From Aurelia coerulea (Eukaryota; Cnidaria; Scyphozoa; Semaeostomeae; Ulmaridae): a stretch of 64,000 nt of DNA. How positions within the stretch are numbered: the first letter of the stretch is position 1; each line of letters begins with the position of its first letter. Position numbers and translations under genes: made by a program. Shown in pieces: positions 22,009-34,456 of this stretch. The stretch covers positions 24,429,501 to 24,493,500 of the forward strand of contig CM076947.1 of assembly GCA_039566865.1 (NCBI GenBank). The letters run 5' to 3'. The notes under the pieces are model-generated. The model saw nothing but the letters and a program-made list of their open reading frames with translations. It had not been told where the DNA came from and ran no database searches.

Positions 22009-25000
22009 ATGATCAAGCGACAAGGGAGATTATCAAAGAAAAAGCAAGCTGAGCTGCTGTTCGACGAATTCTTCGATGTTGCTCAGAAGAAACGACAACC
22101 ACACAAATCTGTTCAAGAACAAGCGGCACCCATTTTGGTTGCGAAGAACAGGAGAAGCCTTGAAGGTAGGCCATGCCAGATTCAAAGTCTACTCAACCTA
22201 TTGAGATGTTATCCGCAAATGCTATCCCCTCAAAACTGGAGCGTAAACGATCGCTTTCTTTAACAAGAATACGTCTTGCAGAAATCTTTATTTATTGATC
22301 TGTTTGTCAAAATTTAAGCCAACCGCGAACGATTTCGCCGGGTTTCCTCCGCGAGGAAGAGAAAACTATGAAGGTCTAACCGCCATCAACTGTAACTGTG
22401 CTGTGATTCACTATTTGAGATGACGTTTAAAAACAAACTGTAATAAGATCCTTAACACTGTATATTATTTTAGCTGTGTTTGTCCTGTTCGTTCCATAAA
22501 CGGGCAATGGAATCGAGCGAGCCCACGGTTTAAGACCAGACAGAAGTGAGCCGGCCATACGGAAGTTTGCTTTGATGATGTATTTCCCCCCTCCCCACTC
22601 TGCTGGGCCAGATCGAAACTGAGTTTCTCCTCGTCATTTTGCCTTATTGGATGTTCCTTTACTCTTCGTATGCTAAATATTGATGTGTGAATAATTATTG
22701 GTTTAGGTCATTTTTTATAATAAGGAAAATCAGAGTAAAAAAGAACAATATAGAAGCAAAGAGGTCAAAACCCTGAAGCCACTGACGGTAGTGATTTATC
22801 ATGCTCTAGTTTACAAGTTTCATAGTTTCCTTAATTGGAAAAATGTTCATTCAAACTTTTTAATTTTTCAATCCTACCCTCCCAACACCCACATCTGTAG
22901 CATTATGATATATATATATATGCATGCTATCAATATGGAGGACTCAAAGAGTTGTTATTCATTACTTTATAATCATAAAAACCAGATAAAATATTGAACA
23001 AGCTACAAATCATGAAGTTGTATCCTGAGTTGAAACGTTCAGCTTTTGGACATAGAGGTAAGATATTAGATAGGGTTTAGAAATATATTGGATGAAGAAA
23101 AAACCAGGATAAGATGCTCACAGTACAGAGTATTGTAAAATATTCTTAGGGAGAAACAATGTAAAACTATGTGAAAGCAAACAATTATTTTTGGGTTTCA
23201 TATGATTTTAAGTTTTTGTCAAAACTACACTCATTTTTTATAAGAAACTAAAGTCCGGGCCTGGTAGGCAGTTTCTTAAATTGTTAGGCCATTTTGCTAC
23301 CAAAAGGTTCGTACATGTTTCTATGTTTTAAATGCTGGAAGTGTAGAGTTAATTTTGTTTTGTCTAAATGGCTCCCAAATTAGTTTGTAAGATCTCAAAA
23401 CAAGTTAAATGATATAATTCACACTCAAAATAATGTCCAAACAGTTGCTTTAACTGTACAATGTCAAAACATTTTGAGTGCAACAGGAAAATTAAAACTG
23501 TAATCACAAAACTTTCTTAGCATTTTCAATTCAGGTAGGGTTGCTTCTCAACTTTTGAAAAATTGAGCCTACCGTTTCTTACAAGCGGTTTCTTATGGAA
23601 AAAATGAGTATATGCTTGAATTCATAAAAAAGAAGAAAAACATTCTAATTTCAAAAACATTGAATATTTCAGACAAGTTAAACGGTAGAATTATGGCAAA
23701 ATAGATCCAGGTTCTTTGAGGCCGTCAGTTTGAAGCAATAAGTCATACAGTTTTACACCATTTTTTTTTAGATTTGGAATCTATTCAAACAGCATAACCG
23801 TACAAAAATACAAGGCTAAACTTGGCCCTGTACAGGCCAAGTTTTAGCCTTGTAGCAGGGATTATGACCTCGTTATTAACCTTTGAAGAGAAATACAAGG
23901 CTATCAGTGAGATTCCAAGTTACTAACTGTCTAACACAAGGTTTCCACAAGGCTAATTTGCATTTTTCAAGCCATTTACAAGGTTACAGCAAGGCTTTTC
24001 TAGGCTAGTACAAGGTTACAAGGCCATAACTACAAGGCTTGTACATGGCTAATACATCACATGGCCTTGTATTTTCGTACAGGCGTGTTTTTTTCTATAT
24101 CAATGAGTGGAGCAAATCACAGGTAACAGGGAAACATTTGTATAAAAGTAACAAGTACCTCCATCTTTACTTCAGTGTTTACCAAATTTGCTAATTTGGT
24201 CTAGATTCGTTTTGGCCAACCACGACAATGTTTGTGATACAAACAGTTCCGGTTTCTACTCAAATTAAAAAAGAATTATTCTTGTTTCTTTTGAGTGGAA
24301 GCCGGAACTGTTTGTATCACAAACATTGTCCTGGTTGGCCTAACGAATCTAGACAAAATTAGCAAATTTGGTAAACACTGAAGTAAAGTTGGAGGTACTT
24401 GTTACTGTTTACAAATTTTTCCCCGTTACCTGTGAGCAAATTGCACTCAGTCCGTGGGATTCTCTTTTGAGAGAGTAACCTTTAAGGGGAATTCATCCTA
24501 TGAATGGTGCTCATTCAAGGATTTATAGTTAACTTAAGGTTTCTTTTGATTTATTTTGATGACAGGTGATGTGGTCGTTTCAGATGCTGCAACTAAACGA
24601 TATTCTGGGAGCTTCACAAGGGAGACTCATGCAATACAATCAAGAACACCGCCACTAACCGATAAGAGTGATCACCACAATCAAATGTTGTATGATGCAA
24701 TACCCCCTTCTGAGAGAAGACCTTTAGCACCATCACTCTCATCCGACATGATGATGTCAAGGGGATCAAATCCAGAGGTTGATTCAGTAGAAGCTGCAGA
24801 CTTGGTTGGTGCTGTCGGTGGTGAGGAACCACAGGGCGAAGGTCCAACTGAAGAACTCATCCATGAAACAGCAGTCAATATTGCCTCCATGGGTGATGAA
24901 CTAAACAGTGAATACAAGACAAGGCTAGAGGTATTGGACATTTCATTGATGTTTTATCTTGTGCATGGGAAAATGTCATACTTTATTTTTGGACAGAGAC

Positions 25001-26642
25001 AGTTTTTGGGACACCCTGCACACAAATGCAAGGCCTTGTACAAAATAGCACAAAAGGCTTCTTGGATTACAGTCAAGGGTGGAACCTGTAAGGGGATTGT
25101 TTCAAACATTTTTGCATGAGAAAAACATTGCAAATCTATAAAAAGACTCGCTAAGTGCCCTTTTTCCATCCACAGAGAATGTTTTCATTTCATTCTTTGT
25201 TATTCTATGGTTCAGGTCTGATTGTTTATTTGCAGGCTTAAGATAATCGGATTATCGAAGCTTGCTGTCTGAAAATATACCCTATGAACTAGAAATAACC
25301 AAAAGTTATCAATCACGCGCACTCTAAAGTATTTGTAAACTCTAATAAAGCCACAATAAATTGATAGATGACTCTTTACTACATTCCTGAAGTTGATTGT
25401 TATTGTTTCAGTATTCCGTGTTCCATGTTTTATGACCATGTATACAAATACCACCATACCCGTGGTATTTTGTTTATATTGAAAAATTTTACCTCACCCA
25501 GTTGAGATTCCACCTCTGGTGAGGCGAGATCTCAATGTACCAGTGGTGTTGCGTTTGTCATATAAACGCAAAATGAAAAAACACTGGGATTCTATGAGAC
25601 CATGGAATCTCACCTGTCAGCCCTGGGTCTGGCATCAGGTGAGGTGTTTCTCCCTATGTAAACAGGGGCTACCTCCATAGGAGCCACTTAAGCCGGATTT
25701 ATCGCCTCCCCCCCCCCCAGGTATTTACTCCTCTATCTGATCCCTTTTAGAATGCGGGAGAACAAGTGATTGATTCTGTGAACAGTGAAGGAGCAAATGT
25801 GTCCTATGAAGCATTCTCACAAATTTTTTCACGGATCTTGCCACAGGACCGTGACTTTGGGGCGTTCTTGTTTGCAATGCACCTATGCTCTCTCCTAATA
25901 TGGAAACTTGGCTTTTCTTTTGGAACATATCTCAAGCGATACCTGAGTGAACAATTCACAGAGGAGGCTGTAAGTAAATTTTGTATGCTGTTACCGTTTG
26001 CATGCCATTTGCAAGAAAAGAAAGCTATAGTTCTCTACAGCATTGATAACCTGTACAAAAATAAAAGGCTAAACTTGGCCTTGTAACAGGGATTATGACT
26101 TATGATGATGAGTCCTTTGTATCCCTGTGGTAGCCTTGCTCAACAGGGACTCGTTTAATCATATGCAAAACTGCTGATTAATCAATTAATCGAAGACTTG
26201 AACGTAATAATTACGTCATCGGCAGGAAAAAATAATTAATTGTAGCAATAGAGAATATTTCCAGGAATAAAGGGTGTATTGTACTAGGTGAGTCAAAAAG
26301 GCCAGGCGTTTGAGAGGCTATTGCTACCCGAATATATAAGCAATGATATTTTGCAATATCTAGTTGGATAGCTAACATGTTCAATTATTTTTAGAATTTT
26401 TCCTGGCTGAAATCGGTCACTCCGTTGAGATTTTACAAGGGATTTTCTAAAAAATATCCCTTCGAGAAACCTTGGAAAACGTGTTAAAATCATTAGTAAG
26501 TTTCCCTAATGTATTGCTAAGAAGGAAAACAAAGGGAAATTTCGTTTGTCGTTTTTCTTCGTTTTTGCAGGTTTTCGAAAGGGGCTTTCTGTGGAAAATC
26601 TCTCATATCAACAGGAAGGAATGGCCGACGAAAGCAGGGTAA
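22009..26642 (+). CDS. BID-like BH3 protein 1, four exons
   Basis: Predicted 270-residue soluble BH3 protein. Exons are 22009-22165, 24566-24930, 25751-25969 and 26571-26642, with GT/AG junctions in phases 1, 0 and 0. The phase pattern is the same as in the genes at 37973 and 49238, which supports homology. Exon 1 is basic with a short helix (AELLFDEFFD). Exon 2 begins as a Ser/Pro/Glu-rich linker, comparable to the cleavable loop of BID, and ends in a clear BH3 (residues about 156-169, VNIASMGDELNSEY; Gly162-Asp163). Exon 3 holds amphipathic and hydrophobic helices (FGAFLFAMHLCSLLIWKLGF) at the place of BID helices 5-7. Exon 4 gives a basic tail (RGFLWKISHINRKEW) and a stop. There is no C-terminal anchor. 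Exon 4 is the least certain part because it rests only on splice sites and frame. The start could lie further upstream, since the frame stays open there. A BAK/BAX-type protein is the main alternative, but no BH2 or anchor was found. Confidence 0.72.
23799..24081. repeat. CAAGGCTA-rich inverted-end element
   Basis: CGTACAAAAATACAAGGC left and GGCCTTGTATTTTCGTACA right, with many internal copies of CAAGGCTA/ACAAGGTT. A truncated copy of one end is at about 26052-26100 in the last intron of the same gene. Confidence 0.65.
24104..24449. mobile_element. Large hairpin (foldback MITE) in intron 1 of BID-like gene 1
   Basis: Arms of about 155 nt (AACAAGTACCTCCA, TTGGTCTAGATTCGTTTTGG, GTTTGTGATACAAACAGTTC and so on) face each other across a short loop near 24270. 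It ends about 115 bases before the acceptor of exon 2. Confidence 0.8.
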
Positions 26643-27440
26643 AATTACTGAACCTAACTGGACATATCAGAACTAATAAAAGCAGTTTTCAATATTATTG
26701 CTTTGATGTTGAGGGAGCAGCATTTTTTCAAACGCCAGCCCTGTTTATTGACTCTCCCAGTACATTTCATAATTGAATAGTCGATTACTATCTTCAATGG
26801 CATTCTGGTTTATTTTCAAGATGATCAATGAAAATCATTATTTTCTCATAATCGATCATGAATGAAAATCGATTAATTACTCAAAATCGATTATTTCTGC
26901 AAGTCAAGTATGACCTGTTGTGCGATTGTCAATGTACAGGCCTAGATTGGATAGTCTTATTTTGGTCTTCTTTGGATTTATTTACGTTTAATTTTTTATT
27001 GAAATTTTCATTTCTATTCATTGCTCTTAGATATGACAATTTGAGGTTGAGGATTAAGTTTTTAGTTTCCCTTTACATTTTTTATATTCCATTGAAAATG
27101 TACAATACATGCTACGGATTACTCTACCTAGACTCACGAAATAGTCCCAGTTATCGCAACAACAACAGCAACAGCAATGACAACAACAACAACAATATAT
27201 ATTTTTGCACAAACTGGGACTTATGGACTTTCACATCAAAAAGTGGGACGAAAATAAACAATGGGCGCACAGGTTTTTCTGTGCCCTCGGAAACGAGGTT
27301 AATGGCCTCTTTTCGGTAGTTGGAAAATTTCAGGAGCCGTAGCGTGTTGGCGTGCACTATTGCTAGATGAAGATTGCCTTCAAAATGAGGAAATTCTTGT
27401 TGAAACTGAAAGGTTTGTTAATTCTCACATTAAAGATTAA

Positions 27441-27999
27441 CCCTATCTGACCTGGGGGGGGGGCGGATTCGGCCCCCCCCCTAGTACATTTTTGTTTACA
27501 CCGTTTTCCACACATGTAGCAGGCCTCTGATACTTCGTAAGTTTAACTTTGTATCATAGAGCAATAAAATTGCAACAATTTGGACATTCTATTTTTAGCC
27601 TTGTTTCCATGGTTACCAATTTTTCATACTGCACTCTATGAAAAACAAACTTTGTATCTCTTTTAATCATGTTTAATTGGTCCAATTAAGTCTAAATTAA
27701 GAATTTATATATATTTTGATCTATATCTTTCATTTCTTTATGAAAAATAAAGTTTCATGACCTTTTAGCAACCTTTCATTTATATGACGTCATATGACAT
27801 CATAATGATCATCATGCTCTAGCAACAACAACAACATCGCTAATTGAATTATGATTTCAAATTTACATTGTTTACATAATGAACTACCTTTGTGCCAAGT
27901 TTGGCTGCCATATCTCTTATGACAACAGAGATAAACAGGGGGGGCGGAATCCGCCCCCCCCAGGCATTGAGTGTTTCAAATCACCCAGGTCAGATAGGG
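27441..27999. mobile_element. piggyBac-like MITE, CCCTATCTGACCTGG ends
   Basis: TTAA-CCCTATCTGACCTGGGGG left and CCCAGGTCAGATAGGG-TTAC right. CCC...GGG termini at a TTAA target fit piggyBac; the right TTAA is mutated by one base. Subterminal GGGGGGGCGGATTCGGCC recurs inverted. Confidence 0.65.
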
Positions 28000-28637
28000 T
28001 TACTTTACAATACTACAAGGACGATATACCATGAGGAGCAAAAGACTATGACTACCCCATGGCATTGTTTAAAAAAGCTAAACTACATACAATTTACATA
28101 AATGCAACATACAATTAAAAAGAAAAACGATAAAATACTGTACTGTAGTCTGTCTAACATTAGAAATCAGGTTGGGGCTGTAATAACCCAAACACTGTCA
28201 CGAGCAAAACTCTTGTGTTCATTTTATTTGGATAGCATACCTGCCATCAATGTAAGACAAAAATTTCAAACGAAAAGAAAATTACTTTAAGGAACTTGGT
28301 GGTTGCATGGCATGTGACTTAACTTTGATATGATTTTAATCAAACCGACGAGTATTGTGGATGAATCGTATAGTCAGTTCGAGTATATTTCTATTGAGGT
28401 CATTAGGAAGATCTTGGTCACCATATAATAGGAGGTGCATTGGAAAATCGTTTGAAAGATTTGCGATTTCAACGATTGGTCGTAATAAATCCGAAACTCC
28501 AGCGAGAAGGACTCGTCATTGAATGGCAAATGAAGGTCAAATGAATGTCTTCACCTAGGGTCCCCAGTGAAGCAGTCTATACTGACGGGACTACTGTCGT
28601 AAAATAATTATAAATGGAAACGAAAAAGAGAGTTTCG

Positions 28638-28638
<1 letters not shown>

Positions 28639-28668
<30 letters not shown>

Positions 28669-29105
28669 TTTTATTATTATTATTTCTTTCTTTAAAGCAG
28701 GCTTAAAATACGAGATAGCACAATTACTGCTAATTCAGGCCTACTATTTAGAAAACATATAAAAATGAAATAAATGGAAAAAAGTCCTATTTACAATAAC
28801 GGTTAAAAACATTAGCATTGGACATAATAACATAGCTATGAATATCATGTTAGATACCCAACCTGCGGAATGTATGTTTTGCATAGCCTACAGTTGCAGT
28901 TCTCGCCCTGTCAACATCCAATCAGGTTTTTAAAGATAGGAAGTGTGCTTGCTTGTTTCACTGCATTTGGTAAAGTGGACCAAAGTCTGTTTCCAAGGAA
29001 GGACATAGTCTCAATTCCAAAGCTGGTCGTACGCACTTTTGGAAGCTGTTAGTCGTTACCATGTCTTAGATTGTAGCCAGTGTCGTTTCTTACAACTCAA
29101 TTTTC
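28639..29105 (-). pseudogene. LINE retrotransposon 3' end fragment (L2/CR1-like tail)
   Basis: On the minus strand the sequence reads NDTGYNLRHGND, a stop, then QLPKVRTTSFGIETMSFLGN followed by RLWSTLPNAVKQASTLPIF and a terminal stop near 28914. The motif with SFLGxxLWxxLP and TLxxFK is typical of the extreme C terminus of LINE reverse-transcriptase ORFs. The in-frame stop and missing 5' part show it is dead. The downstream end is an (ATT)n microsatellite at 28639-28684, probably the LINE tail. Confidence 0.75.
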
Positions 29106-29335
29106 TTATAGGTTGCTTACATCGAGAAAAAGAAAGAATCTCCTGCATCAAGTTAATCAGTGATTAAATCATGGAATCACTATCAAGATATCACCCACTG
29201 AGGCGATTACAAATCACTCAAAGATCAAATTAACAACGCTTCAATCAAGAGTAAGAATTCCATTCTTACATATCATATTTTAATATATTTGTGTAAAGAC
29301 TCAACCGTATTTTACATGGAGAAATTTGAAGTTTT

Positions 29336-29862
29336 ACATAGCACAGGGCTCAAATCTTGCAAATCTTTAAAAAGGGTCGTGTAAAATTCTATAGCAGTTT
29401 TCTTTGAATTGGATGGCTTGAAAGGAACTTATGGTACTTTACTGTAAATCTGCCGTGAAAATTTTTTGATATCTTGATTTTTTCAAAATGATGGCAATTT
29501 AATTATTTTTTAAAAAGTTCATGGAAAATTTTGAAAAAACCTAATTCATCGTAAATACTAAACTACTAGAGGAAACAATATATAACCTTCAAGAAAACCA
29601 TAGTTTATGATGGTCTGCAATATGGTGGCAAGCAGTAATCTGTAGCTTTTCAAGTTTAGGATTTAGAAATTTGATGACATCATAGCCTCAAATTTAATAA
29701 ATGCCGCCATATTGAAACTAATGATGATATCTATAAATTGCCGCGGCAGATTTACAGCAAAACCCTAAGTTCCTTCCAGGTCATTTATATCAAAGAAAAC
29801 TGCAATAGAACTTTCCACCGACCTTTTTAAAGATTTGAGCTCTATGTTGTTTTACATTAGAT
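29336..29862. mobile_element. Foldback element with GGCTCAAATCTT arms
   Basis: The left arm (CACAGGGCTCAAATCTTGCA, ..., TTACTGTAAATCTGCCGTG) and right arm (CGGCAGATTTACAGCAAAAC, ..., AAGATTTGAGCTCTATG) are inverted copies. Relatives lie at about 14600-14730, 56409-57265 and 59828-59975. Confidence 0.65.
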
Positions 29863-30428
29863 GACTCCATAGTCTAAATTGAATGCTGCAGTAGACTGAT
29901 TACAGTAAGTTCAAGTTATCGCTAACCAAACTGAGACTTGAGCAAACTGACACCGTTCAACCTTGAACTCGCACAAAGCTTGGACTAAATTTCCAAGCTG
30001 TTTTGATTTTTGTCTCGGTCATCAATGTACAGTTTTTAGTGAATCAAACACAAATTCTGAGCCTACCAAGTGACCGCTTTCCGAATTGTTACCGATCAAA
30101 CACACTCTTTGTAGGAGTCATAAGCGCCCGACGGGCCTGTCTTTAGCGCTAACTGTTATGATGTGATTAGTCTACGGTTTCGCAGCATCCAAAGGAACAT
30201 TGAGTCTAGAAATTTGCGTGTTTTTGCACCGATCACGAACTGAAATGGAAATTCCAAATAGATTAGATTCCTTTTTTCAAGGAAATACAAACGTTATTAG
30301 AATTTGTTTGAAGTCATATTGAGGTAATAGATTTGCGTGTTTTTAAATAAGTCGTTGTATGGGTGGATCAAAAGGAACTTCGGCTGTTTTGAAAATTTGT
30401 AATGTGGAGATTGCGTAAGGCATTGGAA

Positions 30429-31028
30429 AAACAAGGACAGATTTGGTAAGACAATAGCACGGTTTGGTTTTGATTGACAACGCAATTCAAAGCGATTAGC
30501 GATCGCAGACAAAGGAAATTCTCTCAACCAGTAATTCAAAACAAGCAAAGCCGCAAAAGTTTCTCTGAAACCCAGGTAGGTAGCTCGCCTGTTGTGCATC
30601 CCAGAAAGTGTTTTCAAGAGCAAACATGAGCATATATCGAAAGAAGGAGGATATATCTACAGATCTACCACGGGCATTTAATTTGTTTGGTTCAAAAGCC
30701 GATTGGGAGGCGATTCAATTCTCTTATCTTATTAGGCGCAATGAAAACACCTACTGCTCGGCTTCTGAACTAAAGAAATCAAATACTTTGGTAGATGTGT
30801 AGATATATCCTTCTTCTTTCGATAAATGCTAATGTTTGCTCTTAAAAACAATTTTTGGAAGTCACAACGAGTGCGCTAGCTACCTGGGTTTCAGAGAAAC
30901 TTTTGCGGCCTCGTTTGTTTTGAATTTATGATTGAGAGAATTTCCTTTGTCTGCAGTCACTAATCGCTTTGAATTTAGGTGTCGACGAAAGTATCTCTTG
31001 CTTTTGTCTTAAAAAATCTGTCCTTGTT
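30429..31028. mobile_element. 600-bp foldback element with 8-bp target duplication
   Basis: AACAAGGACAGATTTGGTAA left and AAATCTGTCCTTGTT right. Perfect CATTGGAA duplications lie at 30421-30428 and 31029-31036. The arms contain AATTCAAAGCGATTAGCG and CTCTCAACCAGTAATTCAAA. Confidence 0.8.
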
Positions 31029-31067
31029 CATTGGAAGTGTTTGGATGATAGCCGATAGGCTGAGGTA

Positions 31068-31965
31068 CCGGGTGAGTCAATAAAAACAATCAGAAAAAGC
31101 TATCCCCGTTCCGTCCCCGTTTGCACGGCCACTGGTCCTTGTACGTATATCAAGAGAATGATATTGGCAAATAAACAGGGCAGATTTTGTAATACAATAG
31201 ACCTTTTTACTTCTTGATAAGGAGGCTTGGATCGAGCGTCCAAATCTGTTAAAGTTTGGGAAGGAAAACGAAAGGACGACCCCGTTCTTAGTGGATACAT
31301 ACATGTCATACACATTCATAAAAACAAGGGGAACAGAATTTGTAATACAATAGCAATAGTTGCGTTTGATTGACACCTTAATTCAAAGCGATTAGCGACT
31401 GCTGACAGGAAATTTTCTCAACCAGTAATTCAAAACAATCAGAGCCATAAAAGTTTCCTCGAAACCAGTAGGCAAACTCTCGCTTTTTGCAAGCGAAAAG
31501 TGGTTTTTAAGAGAAGTTTATGTGCTTATAACAAAAGAAGAAGGGTCAATCTAAAGTTCTGTCTGGCGGATTTTATTTATTTGATTCAGGAGCTGTTTTT
31601 GTAATCGTTTCAGTTAAGCCCTAAATACGCGAGAATTAAATGCATTCTGCTCGACTTCTAAATCAAATAAATAAAATCCGCCAGACGGAACTTTAGATTT
31701 ATCCTTCTTCTTTCGTTACTCCTTGCCCCTTCGCCCTTTTCACGTTGCCCCTTCGCCCTTTTCACGCATTTCGAAGTTATGCATTTTTTGTAAGCTAATT
31801 TTCCCTAAATTTTTAATGCTCCTAAAAATAGAAAAAAACATCAGAAAAATACTGCAGCCTTGTTTGCTATCATCAAAACTTCGATTTAGTCTAAGTCCAA
31901 TATCTCTCAAGTATCCTCTGCGTGACAAATTTCTAAACATTTGAAGCTCTTTTTATTCCACCCGG
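31068..31965. mobile_element. Possible TA-type element with CCGGGTGAGTCAA / CCACCCGG ends
   Basis: The left end follows TA and the right end is TTTTTATTCCACCCGG. It appears to contain a second foldback with AATTCAAAGCGATTAGCG near 31380. The boundaries are less certain than for its relatives. A related right end lies at about 38900-38998. Confidence 0.45.
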
Positions 31966-32969
31966 TGCATATAGTCTATATGCTACTTTTAGCAAACGAT
32001 CAGTTCTGTTAATCACTGTGTGTGCTTTTGACGAAGGGAAGTATTTACCAATGTACTTTGACTTACAGTTGCAAATTTACCCAATTTTCGAAAAGGTCTT
32101 TCTTTGTTTCGCCAACAGTCGCGATGAGCGTAGTTTCCCTAACGTGGGTGTAGACATATGACGACGAGTCCCTTGTATCTCTGCGGTACCACTGGGAAAC
32201 AAGACACCCATTTTCTTAAGTCTAGCCTGGGTGCAGACTCAAGTGGTTTAGTGTCGTCTCTCCATGGACTTTATCGGGCGTTCAAATAATATGTATCAAG
32301 GTCGCAAATATTTTGCAATCAACTTGTGAAGTGATTGCAATGAAGTACAATTCAAGACAAGAAATATTGGAACAACGTAAGATTCTACAATTTCAAATGA
32401 ACAACGCCCTTTTTACCCCCGATGCAATGTTGCTTGGATGTTTTCAGCTTCAAGATGCTAACCAACATTGTTTCGGGGGTGAAAGGGGGTGGTGCAAATG
32501 TAAGAGTGAGAAGAACTGAGAAAATCAGCAAAAAACTAACTTTGTTCCAAATATTTTGTCCAGGATTGTAGCCTACCAATCAATTTGTTGCTAACTTAGA
32601 CATAGAATGTTCTGTGATAAAAACATGTCATACCATTCGGGAGTTTAATGGCCTGTTTATATGAGGAAAACACCTTACCTGCCGGACCTTAGGATGACAG
32701 GCGAGATTCAACCATCCCATGGAATCCTTTATATTTCTCATATCGTGTTTATATGACGAGCACAGCAAAGCCAGTATAAGATCCCACCTCATCAGAGGTG
32801 TATTCTCATCCACGTGAGATTGAATTTTTCCATGTAAACGAAATACCACCGATATGGTGAGGTGAATGGGTTTAACCGTAGGAGGCATAATTTGTAAAAT
32901 TATAGACTCAGGTTTCTGAAACGACAAAGCGATTTGGTATTCTGAAGAATAGATTTCACAACTTTAAGT

Positions 32970-33569
32970 AACAAGGACAGATTTTGTAACACAATAGCAT
33001 AAGTTGCTTTGTTGACAACTGAATTCAAAGTGATTAGGGATTGCCGACAAAGGAAATTCTCTCAACCAGAAATTCAAATCAAACAAAAGCCGCAAAAGTT
33101 TCTCTGAAACCCTGGTAGCTAGCGCGCTCGCTGTGCATGCCAGAAATTGTTTTGAAGAGAAAACTTGAGCATGTATCGAAAGAAGAAGGATTTGTCCACA
33201 CATCTACCTCGGGCATTTTATTTCTTTGGTTAAGAAGCTGAGCAGTAAGTGGTTTAATTACACCCAGAAAAATAAGAGAATTGAATCGCCTCCCAATCGG
33301 CTTTTGAACCAAACAAATTAACTGCCCGCGGCAGATGTGTAGATATATCCTTCTTCTTTCGATATATGCTCATGTATGCTCTTAAAAACAATTTCTGGAA
33401 TGCACAACGAGCGCGCTAGCTACCTTGGTTTCAGAGAAACTTTTACGGCTTTGTTTGTTTTGAATTTAGGGTTGGGAGAATTTCCTTTATCTGCGATCGT
33501 TAATCGCTTTGAATTGCGGTTTCAATCAAAAGCAACTGATGCTATTGTCTTATAAAATCTGTTCTTGTT
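32970..33569. mobile_element. Foldback element, same family as 30429-31028
   Basis: AACAAGGACAGATTTTGTAA to AAAATCTGTTCTTGTT. The uninterrupted sequence in duplicate B (around 44660-44675) shows the empty site. No clean target duplication remains. Confidence 0.7.
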
Positions 33570-33901
33570 CCTTCAATGAAATCACAACAAGTGAGTTCAA
33601 AAAATTGTGGTCGGTTGCGTTGAAGGTGTGATTTCTATTATTGAGGCTGCAATTTAGTTATGAAATTTGAATTAAGATTTGTTTTTGAATTGTGTAATGT
33701 TACTAATGCTTCAAAGGCGTGGTTTCGTTTTTAACACTTGTTTTGAAGAAAAGTGTTATATTGTTAATAAAAATGCATTTTTCTAATCTTTCTCTCATAA
33801 ACTGCATGGGTATTAAGTTTGATTGAAAATCCGAAGCTTTGGCGAACATTTAAAGTTTTAATCGGAAGGAATTTTCTTGATTCCTGTGGTACTATCTCCT
33901 C

Positions 33902-34456
33902 GCACAAGGGCAGATTTTTTAATAGAATAGGAACAGTTGCGTTTGATTGACATCTCAATTCAAAGCGATTAGGGACAACAGACAAAGGAAATTCTCTCAA
34001 CCAGTAATTCAAAACAAACAAAGCTGCAAAAGTATCCCTGAAACTAGCAGGGCAAACTTTCGCCTTGTGTAAGCGAAATGTAGTTTTTGAGAGAAGTTAT
34101 GTTTGTTTATTTGTTTCAGAAGCCGAGAAGAAGGCATTGTAATTCTCGCGTATTTAGGGCATAAATGAAACGATTACAAAACGGCTTCTGAATCAAATAA
34201 ACAAAATCCGCCAGACAGAACTTTAATTTTACCCCTCTTCTTTCGTTATAAGTACGTAACTTCTTTTAAAAACCACATTTCGCTTGCACAAGGTGAGAGT
34301 TTGCCCTACTTATTTCGGAGAAACTGTTGCGGCTTTGTTTGTTTTGAATTACTGGTGGAGAGAATTACCTTTTTTGTCTGCAGTCGCTAATTGCTTTGAA
34401 TTGAGGTGTCAGTCAAAAGCAACTAATGCTATTGTATTTCAAAATCTGCCCTTGTT
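33902..34456. mobile_element. Foldback element with empty site in duplicate B
   Basis: CAAGGGCAGATTTTTTAATA to CAAAATCTGCCCTTGTT, flanked by ATCTCCTC and ATCTCTTC. Duplicate B has a single ATCTCGTC (45345-45352) at this point, so this is a real insertion with an 8-bp duplication. Confidence 0.8.

Larger units (their letters stand above)
26643..32639. other. Repeat-rich spacer between BID-like gene 1 and the duplicated block
   Basis: It contains a (CAA)n tract (27156-27200), the piggyBac-like MITE, a LINE tail and foldbacks. I see no further Bcl-2-family exon. Confidence 0.5.

Noticed and set aside
25003..25020. Lone TTTTTGGGACACCCTG motif in the BID-like gene 1 intron, resembling a mariner MITE end.
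   Set aside because: No matching opposite end was found nearby; at most a relic.
22009..26642. Reading BID-like gene 1 as BAK or BAX.
   Set aside because: The BH3 would fit, but no BH1/BH2 Trp-Gly-type motifs and no C-terminal anchor were found, and exon phases match the other BID-like genes.
26858..27319. 153-codon ORF with an Asn-rich tract.
   Set aside because: The tract is the CAA/AAC microsatellite. The preceding sequence is AT-rich with no family resemblance, and it lies after the stop of BID-like gene 1.
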